From: Rhodospirillaceae bacterium
GTDB lineage: Bacteria > Pseudomonadota > Alphaproteobacteria > MPNO01 > UBA2964
Direction: 5' to 3'
Assembly (NCBI GenBank): GCA_018660305.1
Contig: JABJKO010000002.1
Location: 29,714-93,713 of the forward strand
DNA length: 64,000 nt
This document shows, in pieces, positions 17,560-26,782 of this stretch. The notes beneath the pieces are model-generated. The model had not been told where the DNA came from. It saw nothing but the letters and a program-made list of their open reading frames with translations, and made no database searches. Every line of letters begins with the position of its first letter. The first letter of the stretch is position 1. Both the position numbers and the translations under genes were made by a program.

Positions 17560-20337
17560 TCATTGACCGAGCCGCTCGATGATGGCCGGAACGTGGACCT
17601 GATCGGTCTTATAGTTCCCCGTCAGGCAGTACATGACCCAGTTGACACCGAAGCGAAAGGCCATCTCGCGCTGTCTTTCGCCACCTGGTGTGACCGGCAG
17701 CATTGCGACTCCGTTATTGTCCACCGCCCAGGCCCCGGCCCAGTCATTGCCGCCGATAATAATGGATGACACACCATCATTATGACGGCCGCCGCGCCGC
17801 TCGACCCACAGCGTGCCCCCCGACCACCTTCCCGGGAAGATTTTCAGTAGATAAAAGGCCTTGGTCAGCACGTGATCTTCCGGCACCGCGGTCAAGGCCG
17901 GAACGTCCAGCCCGTTCATCAACCGGCGAAGCTTGGCCGCACCGGCGCCGCCCGTATCAAAGGGATCGAAAGTCAGAGTTGCCTGCTCGCGCGTATCGAA
18001 CAGAATATTGCCGCCGCTGCGAAGATAGGCATTGAGCTTCTCCACTGCGCGGTCAGAGGGCGGTCTCTGCCTCTGAGAGACTGGCCAGTAGAGTAGCGGG
18101 AAAAAGGCGAGCTCATCCCGCTCGATATCCACCGCGACGGGGTCGCCGGGTTCCACCGCCGTTCTCTGACGGAGCATCGCACTGAGCCCTATGAGGCCGG
18201 CCCGGCTTACAGAATCCAGTTTGTTGTCGCCGGTAACCACATAGGCCAGCCGGGTTTCCAGCGTTGCCCGCAGGGCGAAGGCCTCTTCCGGATCCTTCGG
18301 TTGCTGGATGGTTTGGGCAAAGGCCCCCGTGCTGAGAACGATCGTGCCGAGAGCGGTCATGCCGAGGATTGCAATGGCGATGGCGGCCGTGGCGCCGGCA
18401 ATCCTCGCCGGACTGCGCCGCGGTCCCAGCCCGCGCATTACATAGCTGACCAGCAGATCGAACAGTACCAACAGCAGCGCCGTCAGCAGCAACCAGGGTT
18501 TGATGTCGATTCCCCTTTCAATGTCGTAGGAGATGCTTTCGACCCCGGCGGGAATGTCGCCGATCGGTAAAATCTGTTTTATCCCCGTTGCCACGTTAAG
18601 CGCCCGTCTTGCTTCGCCGCGCCCGTAATAGCCCGGCGGCGTCGAGGGGGCCGCGCGGGTGCGGGCAAATTCCGGTCCGGCGATGGCCACAGCCGTCGCC
18701 GGTGGTGAGCCCATCACGCCAAATCCGTCCATGGTCTCAAGCGGCGGGTAGGAGGTCTTGCCGGCTTCTCCAACCACCCCCTGGCTCAGGGCGACAATGC
18801 GTTGCAGCATATCGATGAACAGGCCGGAGATCGGCAGGTTGGACCAATCGTTATTGGCCGTGGTGTGAATCAGGACAACCCAGCCGTTATCGCGCCTCTC
18901 GGCGGTGACCAGCGGCGTGCCATCTGACAGGCGCACCCAGGTCCTGTCGTTGAGGTCAACAGTCGGTTCCGCCAGAACCTGCCGGTTGATGCGGATGTCC
19001 TCGGGGATGGTCAGGCCGGCGAAGGGTCCATTCTCGTCGAAGGGCATCAGTTTCGCCGGGCTGGTCCAGGACATGGCGCCGCCCAGCGCGCGCCCGCCGC
19101 GCAGCCGCACCGGCACCAGATCATCGGTTCCCTGTGCCAGACGGGGGCCGGCGAAACGCAGCAACACCCCGCCCTTGCTTATCCAGCCGGACAGGGCATC
19201 GATTTCGGCGTTGCTCAGCTTGCCAATATCGGCAAGGACGATCATGGCGAGTTTCTGTTTGAGAAGTGCACTTACCTGGCCGTTATGGATTTCGCTGAAC
19301 GGCTCCAGGGCCCGTACCAGATAATAATCGTCGCTCAGGAGAGGCTGGGCGCCCTCCGTCAAATTCCCCACGGCAATACCCACCGGACGTCGTCGCCAGC
19401 GTTCATCAATCAGGAATACCGCGCCCGCCCCGGTTTCGCCCTCGATTTCCACGCGTGCGGCGCGGTTGCGGACATCGGCGGGTATGCGGAACTGGGCAGT
19501 GCTTTCCTTTTCACCGTCTTTGAAGACGGCCTGTTCGCGACCCAGCAACCGCCCCTCTTCGTCGATTAGCCGGATCCAGAGTTTTGTCTCGCCGCGGGTA
19601 TCCGCCCGCAGTGCCGGAATGGCGATGCCATCGGCCAACGCCCGTGGCGCGGCCAGTAAATGCGCGATCGCATCGGCTGATTCACGGTAGAGACGCAGGC
19701 TGCCGAATTGCTGAAACCGTTCCATCAGCGCCGTGGCCGATGGACCATCGAGGCCATCTGTCAGCCAGACCACCTGTGCGGTCTCTCCCTGCTCCGCGGC
19801 GGAAAGGGCGGCCAGGACGGCGTCGCGGTCGGTCGGCCAGGGTTTCGGTTTGACGCTGCGCAGCCGCTCCCGCGCCTCAGAGGGGCGCAACAGGTCGCTG
19901 AGCTGTCGTGGTTCCGACGCGTGCTGCGTCGCCGTGGTTATGTAGCGGACCGCTCTGCCATCCCGTTCCGCCTGATCGATCAGCGCGCCTATGGCGGCAA
20001 CACGCTTGTTCCAGCGGGGCGCCGCCGCCCATCCATTGTCCACCACCAGCACAAGCGGGCCGCTGCCCTTCAGACGCTCGCCGGGATTCCACAACGGGTG
20101 CGCCAGTGCCACGATAATCAGTGTCGCGATCAGTATGCGGAGAATAATCAGCCAGAGGGGCGTGTGGGATGGTGTTTCCTCCTGGGGCTGAAGCCTCAGA
20201 AGAAAGCTCAGCGGCGGAAAGGCCCGCACCAGCGGTGCCGGGGGCATCACCCGCAGCAGCCACCACAGCACCGGCAGTACCGCCAGCGCTGCCAGCATCC
20301 ATGGTGCGGTAAAGACGAGTGCTCCGAGATCCAGCAT
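17560..20337 (-). CDS. BatA-like/DUF4159 membrane protein
   Basis: 925 residues. The N-terminus ('FTAPWMLAALAVLPVLWWLLR') is the two-helix BatA N-terminal domain (TIGR02226), next comes a VWA-like region starting 'LVLVVDNGWAAAPRW', then an amidotransferase-like region and two further helices around residues 610-670, and finally DUF4159 ('LRATLETRLAYVVTGDNKLD' onward). The architecture is known from alphaproteobacterial MoxR operons. The VWA MIDAS motif is incomplete. It probably anchors a periplasmic complex driven by the MoxR ATPase; the actual job has not been described to my knowledge. Confidence 0.8.
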   Translation of the reverse strand: MLDLGALVFTAPWMLAALAVLPVLWWLLRVMPPAPLVRAFPPLSFLLRLQPQEETPSHTPLWLIILRILIATLIIVALAHPLWNPGERLKGSGPLVLVVDNGWAAAPRWNKRVAAIGALIDQAERDGRAVRYITTATQHASEPRQLSDLLRPSEARERLRSVKPKPWPTDRDAVLAALSAAEQGETAQVVWLTDGLDGPSATALMERFQQFGSLRLYRESADAIAHLLAAPRALADGIAIPALRADTRGETKLWIRLIDEEGRLLGREQAVFKDGEKESTAQFRIPADVRNRAARVEIEGETGAGAVFLIDERWRRRPVGIAVGNLTEGAQPLLSDDYYLVRALEPFSEIHNGQVSALLKQKLAMIVLADIGKLSNAEIDALSGWISKGGVLLRFAGPRLAQGTDDLVPVRLRGGRALGGAMSWTSPAKLMPFDENGPFAGLTIPEDIRINRQVLAEPTVDLNDRTWVRLSDGTPLVTAERRDNGWVVLIHTTANNDWSNLPISGLFIDMLQRIVALSQGVVGEAGKTSYPPLETMDGFGVMGSPPATAVAIAGPEFARTRAAPSTPPGYYGRGEARRALNVATGIKQILPIGDIPAGVESISYDIERGIDIKPWLLLTALLLVLFDLLVSYVMRGLGPRRSPARIAGATAAIAIAILGMTALGTIVLSTGAFAQTIQQPKDPEEAFALRATLETRLAYVVTGDNKLDSVSRAGLIGLSAMLRQRTAVEPGDPVAVDIERDELAFFPLLYWPVSQRQRPPSDRAVEKLNAYLRSGGNILFDTREQATLTFDPFDTGGAGAAKLRRLMNGLDVPALTAVPEDHVLTKAFYLLKIFPGRWSGGTLWVERRGGRHNDGVSSIIIGGNDWAGAWAVDNNGVAMLPVTPGGERQREMAFRFGVNWVMYCLTGNYKTDQVHVPAIIERLGQ

Positions 20338-20340
20338 TGC

Positions 20341-21267
20341 CTAGCTCCCCGGTGTTTCCGACAGAAGCTGGTAGAGAGCCAGCAGGGCGGTGGCGGGCGG
20401 CTGATCGGTGCTGTGGGTTGTCAGTGTCCAACCCAGGCTGCGCGCGATATCTCTGATTGATGCACGGTGATGACGCATCAAATCCATATAGTCGTTGCGT
20501 ACCGCCTCGACCCGGCCAATGAGGGCTGCGCCTTCGCCTTCAAGCCCCTCGAACCGAACTCGCCCCGAGAAGGGCAGCGTTTCCTCCGCCGGATCGATCA
20601 CCTGCAGCAGATGGCCCATGATGCCCAGCCCGTTCAGGCGCTGCAGCGCTTTCCGGACGTCATCGGGGGGAGAAAGAAAATCCGATACCAGGACCACACG
20701 CCCATAACGCGGCAGCGGTTCGGGCTCGGGAAGACTGTCGGTCGCTGCCTCAGTCCGTGTGAAGCTCGCGGCAAACCGTTCGAGGACGGCCCGCCCGCTC
20801 ATGGGTGAAATACCCGACCCCAGCAGGGCCAGCCGCTCGCCGCCCCGCACCAGCAGAGAGGATAGCGCCAGTGTGAGAATGGCGGCGCGGTGATGCTTTT
20901 CCGGCAGGGAGTCGTCCGAGCGATAGCGCATGGAGGCCGATTGATCGAGCCACAGCCAGACACTTTGTGCCGCGGCCCATTCGTTCTCCCGGATAAAGAC
21001 ATGCTCGCGCTTGGCCGTCTGGCGCCAGTCGATGCGCGGTAAGGGGTCACCCGGCTGATATTGTCGAAATTGCCAGAAGGTCTCTCCCTGACCGACCCGC
21101 CGGCGGCCGTGCACGCCCTGTGCGACGGTTGCCGCCACACGCTCGGCGGCGACGAGCAGCGCCGGCAGACGGGCTGCCGCCTCTTCGGAGCGCTGCCGAA
21201 TGCCGGCGGCGGTTACCGCATCGGCTTCCGGCTTGCGCCCGGTCAGTCTTACGCCAAAGGAGCGCAC
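20341..21267 (-). CDS. DUF58 domain protein
   Basis: 308 residues from a GTG at 21267 that overlaps the end of the moxR gene by 19 bases. The DUF58 hallmark 'GQGETFWQFRQYQPGDPLPRIDWRQTAKR' region is present, followed by a VWA-like 'WLWLDQSASM' with the DxSxS metal site. DUF58 proteins are encoded next to MoxR ATPases in most bacteria and are thought to be their VWA partner. Predicted soluble. Its stop is 3 bp from the next gene, so the operon is tight. Confidence 0.88.
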   Translation of the reverse strand: MRSFGVRLTGRKPEADAVTAAGIRQRSEEAAARLPALLVAAERVAATVAQGVHGRRRVGQGETFWQFRQYQPGDPLPRIDWRQTAKREHVFIRENEWAAAQSVWLWLDQSASMRYRSDDSLPEKHHRAAILTLALSSLLVRGGERLALLGSGISPMSGRAVLERFAASFTRTEAATDSLPEPEPLPRYGRVVLVSDFLSPPDDVRKALQRLNGLGIMGHLLQVIDPAEETLPFSGRVRFEGLEGEGAALIGRVEAVRNDYMDLMRHHRASIRDIARSLGWTLTTHSTDQPPATALLALYQLLSETPGS

Positions 21268-22292
21268 AAGCGGTCTATGACCTCATCCAATGTCACGCCA
21301 TCGGCGCGGGCCGCGAAGTTGAGCGCCATGCGGTGGCGCAGGACGGGTTTTGCCAGCGCCAGCACGTCATCTATGGACGGCGCGTAACGGCCGTCGAGCA
21401 ACGCGCGCGCTCTTGTGGCAAGCATCAGCGCCTGGCTGGCGCGGGGTCCCGGTCCCCAGGCTATACTTTCGCGGATCTCCGGCAGAGCGCTTTCCTCCGG
21501 CCGTCCCGACCGGACGAGATTGAGTATCGCCTGCACGACACTGTCGCCGACGGGAATTTGGCGCACCAGTTTCTGGGCGGATGCCAGATCCTCGGCGCTC
21601 AACACCTGTTCCGGCGCGGTTTCTTCTATGCCGGTGGTTGCCAAAAGCACTTCGCGCTCGGCTTCCTCCGACGGGTAGCCCACATCGACCTGCAGCAGGA
21701 ACCGGTCCAACTGTGCTTCGGGCAGCGGGTAGGTGCCTTCCTGTTCCAGCGGGTTCTGCGTTGCCAGCACATGAAACGGGTGAGGTAGGGGATGATAGTG
21801 ACCGGCGACCGACACGCGCTGTTCCTGCATTGCCTGCAGCAGCGCGGACTGGGTGCGGGGGCTGGCGCGGTTTATTTCGTCTGCCATCAGAAGCTGGCAA
21901 AAGACCGGGCCTTCGATAAAGCGGAAGGAACGTTTGCCGCCGCTGTCGCCGTCATCGAGAATTTCGGAGCCGAGAATATCGGCGGGCATCAGATCGGGCG
22001 TGAACTGGACCCGCTTGTCGTCGAGCCCCATCACGGTGCCCAGCGTTTCCACGAGCCGTGTCTTGCCGAGACCGGGAACGCCGATCAGCAGAACGTGACC
22101 GCCGGCAAGCAGCGTGATAAGAGTTTCGTCGACCACCTGTTGCTGGCCGAAGATGACGCGTCCAATGTGGTCGCGGACGAGCGCCATGCGCTGCCCCAGC
22201 GCCTCAATCTCCGCGATGAGGCGCGCCGGCGGGGCATCGGTCGTTTGAGCATCGGTCGTTGGAGCGGGGGAAACGGTATCTGTATCGGTCAC
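21249..22292 (-). CDS. MoxR family AAA+ ATPase
   Basis: 347 residues from a GTG at 22292. The ATG at 22319 begins the open frame, but GGAGGA sits five bases before this GTG, which favours the internal start. Walker A 'GVPGLGKTRLVE', Walker B 'LLMADEINRASP' and sensor 1 'VLATQNPLEQEGTYPLPEAQLDRF' regions are those of MoxR ATPases, which act as chaperones that activate partner proteins with VWA domains. First gene of the four-gene minus-strand operon and divergent from the DUF1285 gene, with start codons only about 30 bp apart. Confidence 0.92.
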   Translation of the reverse strand: MTDTDTVSPAPTTDAQTTDAPPARLIAEIEALGQRMALVRDHIGRVIFGQQQVVDETLITLLAGGHVLLIGVPGLGKTRLVETLGTVMGLDDKRVQFTPDLMPADILGSEILDDGDSGGKRSFRFIEGPVFCQLLMADEINRASPRTQSALLQAMQEQRVSVAGHYHPLPHPFHVLATQNPLEQEGTYPLPEAQLDRFLLQVDVGYPSEEAEREVLLATTGIEETAPEQVLSAEDLASAQKLVRQIPVGDSVVQAILNLVRSGRPEESALPEIRESIAWGPGPRASQALMLATRARALLDGRYAPSIDDVLALAKPVLRHRMALNFAARADGVTLDEVIDRLCAPLA

Positions 22293-22322
22293 ACAATCCT
22301 CCATGGATACAGGCGACATACC

Positions 22323-22889
22323 TTGAGTAAATCCATACTAGACGGTCTTGACGGCGACCATCCACAAAATACCGCCGAAAACGGCCCAAAGCCGGAATAT
22401 TTTTGCGGCGACATTGATATGCGCATCGCGCGCGACGGGACCTGGCATTACAAGGGCACGCCCATCAACCGGCAGCCCATGGTCAAGCTGTTCGCATCGG
22501 TGCTGAAACGCGACGAAACGGGCGATTTCTGGCTGGAAACGCCAGTGGAAAAATGCCGTATCCAAGTCGACGATGCTCCTTTTGTTGCGGTAGAGATGGA
22601 GTCTTCTGGGACGGGAGACAAGCAGTTGCTCCAATTTCGCACATCTCTTGACGATAATGTGACCGCCGGGCCCGATCATCCGATTCGTGTTGATGTTGAT
22701 GCGGAAACCAATGAACCGTCGCCCTATATTCGTATACGGGACGGGCTGGACGCCTTGATCGCACGGTCGGTGTTCTATGATCTGGTGGAACTCGGTGTCG
22801 AGGAACCGGGTGATGGCGAAACCGTAATTGGCGTCTGGAGTGATGGCGTGTTCTTCGCGCTTGGTCCCTTGGGCGACGAACAGGATTAG
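22323..22889 (+). CDS. DUF1285 family protein
   Basis: 188 residues if a TTG at 22323 is used; a possible AGGCGA site lies six bases ahead. The long open frame upstream overlaps moxR and is a shadow. The conserved core 'FCGDIDMRIARDGTWHYKGTPI' and 'VDDAPFVAVEMES' identify the DUF1285 family, small soluble beta-rich proteins of unknown function. It heads a plus-strand series with nudL-like, DUF6111 and pcnB genes, an order common in alphaproteobacteria. The TTG is inferred; no ATG lies between it and the conserved core except the internal one in 'DIDMRI'. Confidence 0.82.
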   Translation: MSKSILDGLDGDHPQNTAENGPKPEYFCGDIDMRIARDGTWHYKGTPINRQPMVKLFASVLKRDETGDFWLETPVEKCRIQVDDAPFVAVEMESSGTGDKQLLQFRTSLDDNVTAGPDHPIRVDVDAETNEPSPYIRIRDGLDALIARSVFYDLVELGVEEPGDGETVIGVWSDGVFFALGPLGDEQD

Positions 22890-22901
22890 TGCTGGCACGT
22901 C

Positions 22902-23504
22902 ATGCGTGATCGCATCAGAGAAGTTTTTAAGGGGCCGGGAATATCGCCCCGTCCCCATGCGGCGCGCAATGTGTGGCCGGCGCCGGCCGACGCCATCGAC
23001 GGCATGCTGCTTAGATCGGCGGCGGTGCTGGTGCCGCTGGTCGATCATGAAGACGGCATGACGGTTCTGCTGACCCGACGTACGGACTCCCTGTCCGCCC
23101 ATGCGGGCCAGATTTCCTTTCCCGGCGGTGGGCTGGAGGCGAGCGATGCATCGCCGGAAGATACGGCGCTGCGCGAAACCGAAGAGGAAATTGGAATCAC
23201 CCGGACGCAGATTGAACTGGTCGGCCGTCTTAAGGCGCACGATACAAGAACCGGATTTCGTGTCCTGCCGGTGGTCGGCCTGCTCACCCCGCCGCTGTCG
23301 ACTGTGCCCGCCCCGTCGGAAGTCGCGTCCATATTCGAAGTCCCGCTGGATTTTATTCTCGATCCGGCAAATCATCGCCTGGAGGCCCATCCCGACGGCG
23401 GCGCCAATCGCCAGTATCGCGCCGTGCCCTATGGTGAGCATTATATCTGGGGGCTGACCGCCAGGGTCCTGTTTGATCTTTTACATGTCGTGGGGAAACC
23501 ATGA
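22902..23504 (+). CDS. CoA pyrophosphatase (Nudix hydrolase)
   Basis: 200 residues. The Nudix box reads G-G-G-L-E-A...R-E-T-E-E-E-I-G and is preceded by the UPF0035 signature 'LTRRTDSLSAHAGQISFPGG', which marks NudL-type enzymes that cleave CoA to 3',5'-ADP and phosphopantetheine. It sits 12 bp after the DUF1285 gene and its stop overlaps the next start (ATGA). Cytoplasmic housekeeping or repair role. Confidence 0.88.
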   Translation: MRDRIREVFKGPGISPRPHAARNVWPAPADAIDGMLLRSAAVLVPLVDHEDGMTVLLTRRTDSLSAHAGQISFPGGGLEASDASPEDTALRETEEEIGITRTQIELVGRLKAHDTRTGFRVLPVVGLLTPPLSTVPAPSEVASIFEVPLDFILDPANHRLEAHPDGGANRQYRAVPYGEHYIWGLTARVLFDLLHVVGKP

Positions 23505-23725
23505 TCAGAGTACTGCTTATTACAATCGTTCCGTTTTTCCTGCCGGCGGCAATGTTCGTCCTGTGGCGGACCTTCGTGCCGCCCTCGCTGGGCGGATCCG
23601 AGGCCATCGAGAGAGACGTATGGGAACCGCTGCCCTGGAAATGGCTGTTGATCATCGGGGCCGTGCTGACATCGATTACGCTGGTGGTTGCTGTTATGTA
23701 TCCTGATTTCCTCGGCGGTATGTAA
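23501..23725 (+). CDS. DUF6111 family small membrane protein
   Basis: 74 residues with two hydrophobic helices (about residues 4-22 and 48-66) and a polar middle. It starts in an ATGA overlap with the Nudix gene and is translationally coupled. Small inner-membrane proteins at exactly this place, between the CoA pyrophosphatase and the CCA/polyA polymerase-like gene, are recurrent in alphaproteobacteria and belong to DUF6111. Function unknown. Confidence 0.75.
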   Translation: MIRVLLITIVPFFLPAAMFVLWRTFVPPSLGGSEAIERDVWEPLPWKWLLIIGAVLTSITLVVAVMYPDFLGGM

Positions 23726-23753
23726 GCCGGCTGACGCAAGAAGTTCTGGGATC

Positions 23754-24992
23754 GTGGAACCTGTTCGAAAAATTACCCTTCAAGCGTGGATGACGAAATC
23801 CGAGACGCGCGGGATCATGAGCGCGTTGCAGGCCGACAGCGCGCCCGCCCGGTTTGTCGGAGGCTGTGTGCGCGATACGCTGTTGGGCAGACCGGTCAAG
23901 GACATCGATATTGCAACCGCCGAGCCCCCGGAACGCGTTGTTGCCCTGATCGAAAAGGCTGGCTTTCGCGCGGTTCCCACCGGGATTGCCCATGGCACCG
24001 TTACCGCGGTGGTTGGCGCCGCCCATTTCGAGATCACCACCCTGCGTCACGATGTGGAAACCGACGGACGCCGGGCGCGGGTCGCTTTTACGGATGATTG
24101 GGTGGCCGACGCGGAACGCCGCGATTTTACGTTTAACGCGATCTTCTGTGATGATGACGGTACGCTTTACGATCCCACCGGCGGTCTGGCGGATCTCGAG
24201 GCCGGGCGCGTGCGGTTCGTCGGCACGGCCCTCGAACGCTTGCGCGAAGATGTGCTGCGTTTGATGCGGTTCTTCCGGCTGCACGCCTATTATGGCACCA
24301 CATCGCCGGAGACGGATGCGCTGGAAGCCTGCCGGGCCATGGCGCCCCAAATTGCGAACCTGTCCATCGAACGGGTGTGGGGCGAACTGCGCCGCCTTCT
24401 GCAGGCACCCGATCCGGTCTCGGTGCTCGATCTTATGGAGACATGGGACGTGCTCCCGCACGTGCTGCCCGAAGCCGGCGACAGAATCCGGTTGGCGCGA
24501 TTGGTGGAAATTGAGCGACGCGTTGAAATTTCCGCCGATGATATCCGCCGTCTGGCCGCATTGCTGCAAACCGATGCATCGGGTGCGGCGGCGCTTGTGG
24601 GCCGATTGCGTCTATCCAATGCCGAGGCCAAGCGCCTGACGGCCCTGGCGGTACCCGTTCAATGGCCCACGGCCCATGTTGGCGAAAAACGAAACCGCGT
24701 GGTTCTGTACCGGGTTGGGGCCGATATTTTCGTCGACCTCGTCCTGCTGGGCTGGGCGGCGGATGACCCCGGTGATAGGACGCGCGATAATGCCTGGCAG
24801 GCCCTCATGACCCTGCCGGCGCGCGCGCCGGTATTGGCCTTTCCACTCAGCGGCAAAGATGTTCTGGGGCTCGGTGTTCCGGCTGGCACCCGCGTCGGTG
24901 AGTTGCTGGAGGCCGTCGAGCAATGGTGGATCGGTCAGGATTTCGCGCCTGATCAGGCGAGCTGCCTCGATCATTTACGCGGTCTGATTTAG
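23754..24992 (+). CDS. CCA tRNA nucleotidyltransferase / poly(A) polymerase family protein
   Basis: 412 residues from a GTG at 23754; the frame opens earlier (23688) but overlaps the DUF6111 gene and lacks similarity. The nucleotidyltransferase head has 'FVGGCVRDTLLGRPVKDIDIATAEPP' (GGxVRD and the DxD metal pair) and 'RRDFTFNAIF' further on, as in class II CCA-adding enzymes and PcnB. The enzyme adds or repairs the CCA end of tRNA. The last bases of the gene overlap the stop of the convergent rfbD. The start codon is uncertain because no strong ribosome site is present. Confidence 0.85.
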   Translation: MEPVRKITLQAWMTKSETRGIMSALQADSAPARFVGGCVRDTLLGRPVKDIDIATAEPPERVVALIEKAGFRAVPTGIAHGTVTAVVGAAHFEITTLRHDVETDGRRARVAFTDDWVADAERRDFTFNAIFCDDDGTLYDPTGGLADLEAGRVRFVGTALERLREDVLRLMRFFRLHAYYGTTSPETDALEACRAMAPQIANLSIERVWGELRRLLQAPDPVSVLDLMETWDVLPHVLPEAGDRIRLARLVEIERRVEISADDIRRLAALLQTDASGAAALVGRLRLSNAEAKRLTALAVPVQWPTAHVGEKRNRVVLYRVGADIFVDLVLLGWAADDPGDRTRDNAWQALMTLPARAPVLAFPLSGKDVLGLGVPAGTRVGELLEAVEQWWIGQDFAPDQASCLDHLRGLI

Positions 24993-25921
24993 CCTTCAAG
25001 ACATTGCCGCAGCTGGTGCTGCCAGCTCGGCAGCGCCACACCGAAGGTTTCCCTCAGAAGGCTGTTGTCCAATACGGAATAGGCCGGGCGTTTTGCAGGC
25101 AGCGGGTAGTCGCTGGTTGGGATGCCGGTTACCTTCGGGGCAACCGGCCCGTCGCCGTTTATTGTCCCCCCTACGATAGCCTTTACGATAGCCTGCGCGA
25201 AACCGCACCACGTCGTCTGTCCGTCCGCGGATAGATGATAGCGACCGCTCGCTTCCGACAAAGAAGGACAACGTGACGAGGGACGCTCCGAATAGCTGTT
25301 GCGGAGTATCGCCGTCGTTGCTTCCGCAATGGATCGGGCGAAAGTCGGGCTGCCGACCTGATCGTCGACCATGCGTAATTCGCGGCGTTCAGCGGCAAGC
25401 CTTTTAACGGTCAGAAAAATGTTATTGCCGTGATTTGAATACACCCAGCTCGTTCTCAGGATCAGGTGGGCGGGCGCGGCGGCCCCGATAGCCCGCTCGC
25501 CATTCAGCTTGCTTTGTCCATATACATTCAGCGGCGCCGGACGATCCGTTTCGCAATAAGGGCGTGTTTCGGCGGGGTTTCCGTCAAACACATAATCGGT
25601 GGAGTAATGTATCAGCGGAATGTTCCGGCGCCTGGCTTCTTCGGCCATGATACCCGGCGCGGTCGCATTCACCGCTTCGGCCGTGCCGGTATCCTGTTCC
25701 GCCGCATCGACGGCGGTATAGGCGGCGGCGTTGATGATAAGTGACGGTTCCGACGCCCGGATGCAGCGGATCATTGAATCCGGATCCGCGAGGTCAATAT
25801 CCGGTCTTCGCGGCGTCACCACCGGACCAAGAGACGGTAGAGTCCGTGACAATTCGCTGCCGACCTGTCCGGTGCCACCAAACAGCAAAATAGGTCCTGA
25901 ACCCGTTATTTTCTCCATCAT
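24989..25921 (-). CDS. rfbD: dTDP-4-dehydrorhamnose reductase
   Basis: 310 residues starting MMEKITGSG. The Rossmann motif 'GGTGQVG', 'HYSTDYVFDG' and the catalytic pair in 'YGQSKLNGE' are those of RmlD/RfbD, which performs the last NADPH-dependent step to dTDP-L-rhamnose for envelope polysaccharide. It overlaps the upstream epimerase gene by 4 bases (ATGA). The rfbA and rfbB genes are not in the window. Confidence 0.9.
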   Translation of the reverse strand: MMEKITGSGPILLFGGTGQVGSELSRTLPSLGPVVTPRRPDIDLADPDSMIRCIRASEPSLIINAAAYTAVDAAEQDTGTAEAVNATAPGIMAEEARRRNIPLIHYSTDYVFDGNPAETRPYCETDRPAPLNVYGQSKLNGERAIGAAAPAHLILRTSWVYSNHGNNIFLTVKRLAAERRELRMVDDQVGSPTFARSIAEATTAILRNSYSERPSSRCPSLSEASGRYHLSADGQTTWCGFAQAIVKAIVGGTINGDGPVAPKVTGIPTSDYPLPAKRPAYSVLDNSLLRETFGVALPSWQHQLRQCLEG

Positions 25922-26487
25922 GGTACCGGAACTTCGCCGAAGATCGGTAGACGTGCGGGATCCATTTCAGCCAGCATCGTGCCGTCGCGATCCCTGTCTG
26001 ACAGGACCGGCTGGTCCACGGGCCACTGGACGGAAATCTGCGGATCGTTCCAGGCGATGATGAGTTCGGAATTGGGGTCGTAGAAATCTGTGCATTTGTA
26101 GGCGAACAAAGCGCTCTCGCTGACCACGGTAAAGCCGTGGGCGAATCCTTTCGGAATATAGAGCTGACACTTGTTCCGGTCGGACAGGCTTACTCCCGTC
26201 CAGCGGCCAAAATGGGGTGACCCTTGTCGCACATCGACGGCCACATCAAAGACTTCACCCTGCAAAACCGATGTCAGCTTTCCCTGACCGTTGGGGTTCT
26301 GGAGATGGAGACCGCGCAGCACGCCGCGTTTGGAAAAAGACAGTCCGTCCTGCACGAAAGTTCCCTGGAGTCCCTGCTCGCCATAGCGTCGGGCGTTATA
26401 GGTCTCCATGAAATATCCGCGATCGTCCCCGAACGAGGCGGGCTCGACCAGCAGAACGCCAGGCAAATCTGTCTGGTGAACCTTCAT
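25918..26487 (-). CDS. rfbC: dTDP-4-dehydrorhamnose 3,5-epimerase
   Basis: 189 residues from the ATG at 26487, which has AGGGAGG nine bases ahead; the open frame extends seven codons further but without an RBS. 'GVLRGLHLQNP' holds the catalytic His and 'YIPKGFAHGF' the second conserved His region of RmlC. Cupin fold. It produces the substrate of RfbD in the same operon. About 295 bp of non-coding DNA lies upstream of it. Confidence 0.92.
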   Translation of the reverse strand: MKVHQTDLPGVLLVEPASFGDDRGYFMETYNARRYGEQGLQGTFVQDGLSFSKRGVLRGLHLQNPNGQGKLTSVLQGEVFDVAVDVRQGSPHFGRWTGVSLSDRNKCQLYIPKGFAHGFTVVSESALFAYKCTDFYDPNSELIIAWNDPQISVQWPVDQPVLSDRDRDGTMLAEMDPARLPIFGEVPVP

Positions 26488-26782
26488 TTGCCAGGCCTCC
26501 CTTGGCAATCGTTATTTCCGGCGCCGCCCGTGACCGATATTGTCTTCGCCATGACGTTCCTTGCCGCGGCTCATCCCATCGTCCAAAAGCCAAAAGTTTA
26601 TTGGCCTGGACAGGCGCCGCTTCAGCCGGTTTGCCCGCTTCATTCCCACGCTAATTTTCGCGCGCGACCGGTTCAATTTTCATTAATTGGGGGGTCTTCA
26701 GCAGCCTGAAGAATGCCCGTAAGGCATTGATAAATAATAAAAGAGGGGTGGTTTCCGAGAGGTATACTTATTTGCCGCGGCC

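Noticed and set aside
21792..22322. Upstream part of the open frame that contains the DUF1285 gene
   Set aside because: It runs antisense to the MoxR gene; similarity begins after the TTG at 22323.
22338..23441. 367-residue open frame on the minus strand
   Set aside because: It overlaps the DUF1285 and Nudix genes in antisense; both of those have family motifs.
26712..26728. Small hairpin AATGCC...GGCATT
   Set aside because: Short stem without a following T tract; not enough for a terminator call.
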